Positions 53,640 through 57,587 of a stretch of 57,587 nucleotides of DNA are shown here, piece after piece (within the stretch, counting starts at the first letter, position 1; every line of letters begins with the position of its first letter). The stretch covers positions 1 through 57,587 of the forward strand of contig NW_003105812.1 of the NCBI RefSeq assembly GCF_000003605.2. The letters run 5' to 3'. The stretch is from Saccoglossus kowalevskii. Taxonomy: Eukaryota > Hemichordata > Enteropneusta > Harrimaniidae. Below the pieces are notes generated by a model that had not been told where the DNA came from, did not search any database, and was given only the letters and a program-made list of their open reading frames with translations. The translations under genes and the position numbers were made by a program.

Positions 53640-53900
53640 ATATATGCAAAAGTGGGCTGGAAACTGACATGAGTGAATGTAAAAAATTGTACATACAAAG
53701 TGACTACAAATAGCATGAGTGATGTAAACATATATGGAAAGGTGGACTGGAAACAGACATGAGTGAATGTAAAACATTGTACATGCAAAAGGTGGACTAC
53801 AAACTAGCATGAGTGAATGTAAAATAATGTACATACAAAAAGTGGGCTAGAAACTGACATGAGTGAATGTAAAACATTGTACATGCAAAGGTGGGCTAGA
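53640..53900 (+). repeat. Disturbed satellite junction with clustered single-base losses
   Basis: Relative to the equivalent sequence near 50,100-50,180, the stretch around 53,690-53,740 loses single bases in several short homopolymer runs (AAAA to AAA, GG to G twice, AA to A). Further single losses lie near 53,652 and 53,887. Left of it the sequence is Z type with 97-bp dimers. Right of it is a GGAAAGGTGGACTGG/GGAAACAGACATG unit of the kind otherwise found at 45.5, 46.9 and 55.1 kb, then A/B sequence. It may be a real recombination junction, a poorly polished assembly join, or both. Confidence 0.8.
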
Positions 53901-56085
53901 AACTGACATGAGTGAATGTAAAACAATGTACATGCAAAAGGTGGACTACAAACTAGCATGAGTGAATGTAAAACATTGTACATGCAAAAGGTGGGCTAGA
54001 AACTGACATGAGTGAATGTAAAACATTGTACATGCAAAAGGTGGACTAGAAACTAGCATGAGTGAATGTAAAACATACATGCAAAAGGTGGGCTGGAAAC
54101 TGACATGAGTGAATGTAAAACATTGTACATGCAAAAGGTGGACTACAAACTAGCATGAGTGAATGTAAACAATACATGCAAAAGGTGGGCTGGAAACTGA
54201 CATGAGTGAATGCAAAACATTGTACATGCAAAAGGTGGGCTAGAAACTAACATGAGTGAATGTAAAACATTGTACATGCAAAAGGTGGACTAGAAACTAG
54301 CATGAGTGAATGTAAAACATACATGCAAAAGGTGGGCTGGAAACTGACATGAGTGAATGTAAAACATTGTACATGCAAAAGGTGGACTACAAACTAGCAT
54401 GAGTGAATGTAAAACAATGTACATGCAAAAGGTGGGCTAGAAACTGACATGAGTGAATGTAAAACATTGTACATGCAAAAGGTGGGCTAGAAACTGACAT
54501 GAGTGAATGTAAAACATTGTACATGCAAAAGGTGGACTACAAACTAGCATGAGTGAATGTAAAACATACATGCAAAAGGTGGGCTGGAAACTGACATGAG
54601 TGAATGTAAAACATTGTACATGCAAAAGGTGGACTACAAACTAGCATGAGTGAATGTAAAACATTGTACATGCAAAAGGTGGGCTAGAAACTGACATGAG
54701 TGAATGTAAAACATTGTACATGCAAAAGGTGGACTACAAACTAACATGAGTGAATGTAAAACATTGTACATGCAAAAGGTGGGCTCGAAACTGACATGAG
54801 TGAATGTAAAACATTGTACATGCAAAAGGTGGACTAGAAACTAGCATGAGTGAATGTAAAACATTGTACATGCAAAAGGTGGACTACAAACTAGCATGAG
54901 TGAATGTAAAACAATGTACATGCAAAAGTGGGCTACAAACTACATGTGTGAATGTAAAACATTGTACATGCAAAAGGTGGGCGGGAAACTGACATGAGTG
55001 AATGTATAACAATGTACATGCAAAAGGTGGACTACAAACTAGCATGAGTGAATGTAAAACATTGTACATGGAAAAGGTGGACTGGAAACTGACATGAGTG
55101 AATGTAAAACATTGTACATGGAAAAGGTGGACTGGAAACAGACATGAGTGAATGTAAAACATTGTACATGCAAAAGGTGGACTACAAACTAGCATGAGTG
55201 AATGTAAAATATTGTACATACAAAAGGTGGACTACAAACTAGCATGAGTGAATGTAAAACATTGTACATGCAAAAGGTGGGCTGGAAACTTACATGAGTG
55301 AATGTAAAACATTGTACATGCAAAAGGTGGGCTGGAAACTGACATGAGTGAATCTAAAACATTGTACATGCAAAAGGTGGGCTGGAAACTAGCATGAGTG
55401 AATGTAAAACATTGTACATGCAAAAGGTGGGCTTAGAAACTGACATGAGTGAATGTAAAACATTGTACATGCAAAAGGTGGGCTAGTAACTGACATGAGT
55501 GAATGTAAAACATTGTACATGCAAAAGGTGAACTACAAACTGTCATGAGTGAATGTAAAACATTGTACATGCAAAATGTGGGCTAGAAACTGACATGAGT
55601 GAATGTAAAGCAATGTACAAGCAAAAGGTGGGCTAGAAACTGACATGAGTGAATGTAAAACATTGTACATGCAAAAGGTGGACTACAAACTAGCATGAGT
55701 GAATGTAAAACATTGTACATGCAAAAGGTGGGCTGGAAACTGACATGAGTGAATGTAAATAATTATACATGCAAAAGGTGGACTACAAACTAGCATGAGT
55801 GAATGTAAAACAATGTACATGCAAAAGGTGGACGACAAACTAGCATGAGTGAATGTAAAACATTGTGCATACAAAAGGTGGACTACAAACTAGCATGTGT
55901 GAATGTAAAACATTGTACATGCAAAAGATTGACTACAAACTAGCATGAGTGAATGTAAAACAATGTACATGCAAAAGGTGGGCTAGAAACTGACATGAGT
56001 GAATGTAAAACATTGTACATGCAAAAGGTGGACTACAAACTGACATGAGTGAATGTAAAACATTGTACATGCAAAAGGTGGACTA
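53761..56085 (+). repeat. A/B satellite domain 4
   Basis: A short A/B domain with three CATACATG units (54,074, 54,318 and 54,565, spaced 244 and 247 bp). It also holds a copy of the CATGGAAAAGG/GGAAACAGACATG block at 55,051-55,445 and a right part (55,564-56,069) matching the left end of the window. Single-base irregularities occur near 54,928 (missing G), 54,942 (missing base in ACTACATGTG) and 55,434 (extra T in GGGCTTAG). Confidence 0.78.
55564..56069 (+). repeat. Copy of 750-1,255 from the opposite end of the window (offset 54,814)
   Basis: The two blocks share AAAATGTGGGC, GTAAAGCAATG, TAATTATAC, CATTGTGCATAC and GCATGTGTG or ACATGTGTG states in the same order at constant spacing. Differences noticed are ACAAGC near 55,618, ACGACAAAC near 55,834 and AAGATTGAC versus AAGGTTGAC. 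Parts also occur near 17.9-18.0 and 18.8-19.0 kb, separated there by about 700 extra bp. Confidence 0.8.
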
Positions 56086-57587
56086 CAAACTGACATGAGG
56101 CAATGTAAAATATTGTACATACAAACGGTGGACTAGAAACTGACATGAGTGAATGTAAAACATTGTACATGGAAACGGTGGACTAGAAACTGACATGAGT
56201 GAATTTAAAACATTGTACATGCAAAAGGTGGACTAGAAACTTACATGAGTGAATGTAAAACATTGTACATGCAAAAGGTGAACTGCAGACTGACATGAGT
56301 GAATGTAAAACATTGTACATGCAAAAGGTGGGATAGAAACTGACATGAGTGAATGTAAAACATTGTACATGCAAAAGGTGGACTACAAACTAGCATGAGT
56401 GAATGTAAAACAATGTACATGCAAAAGGTGGGCTAGAAATTAGCATGTACGAATGTAAAACATTGTACATGCAAAAGGTGGGCTACAAACTGACATGAGT
56501 GAATGTAAAACATTGTACATGCAAAAGGTGGACTACAAACTAGCGTGAGTGAATGTAAAACATATATGCAAAAGGTGGGCTGGAAACTGACATGAGTGAA
56601 TGTAAAACATTGTACATACAAAAGGTGGACTACAAACTAGCGTGAGTGAATGTAAAACATATATGCAAAAGGTGGGCTGGAAACTGACATGAGTGAATGT
56701 AAAACATTGTACATACAAAAGGTGGACTACAAACTAGCATGAGTGAATGTAAAACATATATGCAAAAGGTGGGCTGGAAACTGACATGAGTGAATGTAAA
56801 AAAATGTACATACAAAAGGTGGACTACAAACTAGCATGAGTGAATATAAAACATATAAGCAAAAGGTGGGCTGGAAACTGACATGAGTGAATGTAAAAGA
56901 TTGTACATGCAAAAGGTGGACTACAAACTAGCATGAGTGAATGTAAAACATTGTACATGCAAAACGTGGGCTAGAAAATAACATGAGTGAATGTAAAACA
57001 TTGTACATGCAAAAGGTGGGCTAGAAACTGACATGAGTGAATGTAAAACATTATACATGCAATAGGTGGGCTAGAAACTGACATGAGTGAATGTAAAACA
57101 ATGTACATGCAAAAGGTGGACTAGAAACTGACATGAGTGAATGTAAAACATTATACATGCAAAAGGTGGACTACAAACTGACATGAGTGAATGTAAACAT
57201 TGTACATGGAAACGGTGGACTAGAAACTGACATGAGTGAATTTAAAACATACATGCAAAAGGTGGGCTAGAAACTGACATGAGTGAATGTAAATCATTGT
57301 ACATGCAAAAGGTGGACTACAAACTAGCATTAGTGAATGTAAAACAATGTACATGCAAAAGGTGGGCTAGAAATTAGCATGTACGAATGTAAAACATTGT
57401 ACATGCAAAAGGTTGGCTACAAACTGACATGAGTGAATGTAAAACATTGTACATGCAAAAGGTGGACTACAAACTAGCATGAGTGAATGTAAAACATATA
57501 TGCAAAAGGTGGGCTGGAAACTGACATGAGTGAATGTAAAACATTTTACATGCAAGAGGTGGACTACAAACTAGCATGAGTGAATGT
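56086..57587 (+). repeat. Z satellite domain 4 at the right edge
   Basis: Anchors lie at 56,439 and 57,373. The first is followed by four 97-bp dimers; the second by the start of another run at the window end. The segment 56,162-56,710 matches 16,200-16,748. Around 57,190 the 49-bp unit GTAAACATTG followed by CATGGAAACGG and TTTAAAACATACATGC matches 37,164 onwards at offset 20,029. The domain is cut by the window edge. Confidence 0.78.
56510..56905 (+). repeat. Run of four 97-bp dimers
   Basis: CATATATGC units occur near 56,560, 56,657 and 56,754, then CATATAAGC near 56,852, with TATAAAA at 56,845 in the last. The first two dimers carry GCGTGAG and the later ones GCATGAG. The same internal order is seen in the run at 7.5-7.86 kb. 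Confidence 0.86.

Larger units (their letters stand above)
48891..53760 (+). repeat. Z satellite domain 3
   Basis: Anchors of the ATTAGCAAGTACG subtype lie at 49,900, 51,535 and 53,470. All three are preceded by GTAACACATTG. Elsewhere this subtype was seen only at 8,885, without GTAACAC. 97-bp dimer runs lie at about 49.95-50.2, 50.5-50.65, 51.6-51.85, 52.1-52.3 and 53.5-53.75 kb. The 50.6-51.4 kb part resembles 15.5-16.3 kb, at offset 35,105 and then 35,108; the 3-bp slip is due to a CATACATG unit at 15,802. Confidence 0.8.
1..57587 (+). repeat. 50-bp tandem satellite array filling the whole window
   Basis: Every line reads as a head-to-tail repeat of a 50-bp unit. The class A consensus can be given in four blocks: block 1 ACATTGTACATGC; block 2 AAAAGGTGG; block 3 ACTACAAACTAGC; block 4 ATGAGTGAATGTAAA. 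Class B differs mainly in block 3, which reads GCTAGAAACTGAC. Frequent variants are GCTGGAAACTGAC and ACTAGAAACTGAC in block 3, ACAATGTAC for ACATTGTAC in block 1, and AAACGGTGG in block 2. The class A monomer has A 21, C 7, G 11, T 11, so the written strand is purine-rich (64%). The consensus contains no CpG. Lengths are mostly 50 bp, with an abundant 47-bp class and about two dozen 49-, 51- or 52-bp units. No inverted stretch and no non-satellite insertion was seen. Strand '+' is only the orientation as written. Function and family are unknown to me. Confidence 0.98.

Noticed and set aside
1-57587. CRISPR-like array
   Set aside because: There are no unique spacers; the entire 50-bp unit repeats and varies along its whole length. 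Such size and uniformity do not fit a CRISPR locus, and no cas-like gene is present.
1-57587. Telomere repeat or simple microsatellite
   Set aside because: The shortest period is 50 bp (47 in variants). A shared ACATG in two places 26 bp apart within the unit does not extend, so no half-unit repeat is supported.
1-57587. CENP-B box
   Set aside because: I saw no run resembling the TTCG...CGGG core. TTCG occurs only once, in the GTTCG anchor variant near 28,360, without the rest of the motif.
1-57587. Transposon, LTR or tRNA remnants
   Set aside because: Reading through all lines, every stretch aligned to the 50-bp unit. No terminal repeats, poly-A tails, target duplications or cloverleaf-like sequence stood out.
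1-57587. Polyadenylation or terminator signals
   Set aside because: TAATTATAC and TTTAAAAC units look AT-rich, but I saw no consistent AATAAA hexamer with a gene upstream. The short AATGT/ACATT dyad lacks the GC-rich stem and T-run of a bacterial terminator.

Overview
The whole window is one uninterrupted tandem satellite array. I see no gene, RNA gene, transposon, CRISPR array or unique sequence anywhere in the 57.6 kb. The unit is 50 bp, AT-rich (consensus about 36-38% GC), and repeats head to tail in one orientation roughly 1,150 times. Both window edges fall inside the array, so it extends further on each side. An array of this size and uniformity points to a eukaryotic genome with heterochromatic or other repeat-rich DNA, assembled from long reads. 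I do not recognise the monomer and cannot name the organism or say whether the array is centromeric, subtelomeric or interstitial.

The monomers fall into sequence classes with a clear large-scale arrangement. In 'A/B' domains (about 746-6,870, 16,756-26,620, 39,736-48,890 and 53,761-56,085), two main 50-bp forms, A (ACTACAAACTAGC core) and B (GCTAGAAACTGAC core), alternate loosely. In 'Z' domains (about 1-745, 6,871-16,755, 26,621-39,735, 48,891-53,760 and 56,086-57,587), many more variants occur in a recurring order that forms higher-order repeats of about 0.64-2.0 kb. The Z order is roughly: an anchor monomer with ATTAGCATGTACG; 1-4 dimers of 97 bp (50 + 47); an AAAACGTGGGC monomer; a CAATAGGTGGG monomer; a CATGGAAACGG monomer; a TTTAAAACATTATAC monomer; a GACCTAAGTG monomer; GGCAATG/GGGCCAG monomers; a GTGCGCTAG monomer; then the next anchor. 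I located 27 anchors. Apart from one at 24,511, all lie in Z domains.

On top of this are near-identical segmental copies, both tandem (offsets 300, 600, 650, 1,399, 1,438, 1,635, 1,682, 1,928 and 2,250 bp) and distant (up to 54.8 kb apart, linking the two ends of the window). They share private mutations, including single-base indels. This is the pattern left by repeated unequal exchange or amplification of multi-monomer blocks. A cluster of single-base losses at 53.65-53.89 kb, at a Z-to-A/B junction, looks like a consensus or assembly weak point.

All coordinates come from reading the sequence by eye. Domain edges and copy edges are good to roughly one or two monomers; marker positions are good to a few bases. 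Open reading frames exist almost only on the minus strand. They are by-products of the repeat: some monomer variants have no stop codon in any minus-strand frame. I annotate no coding sequence.
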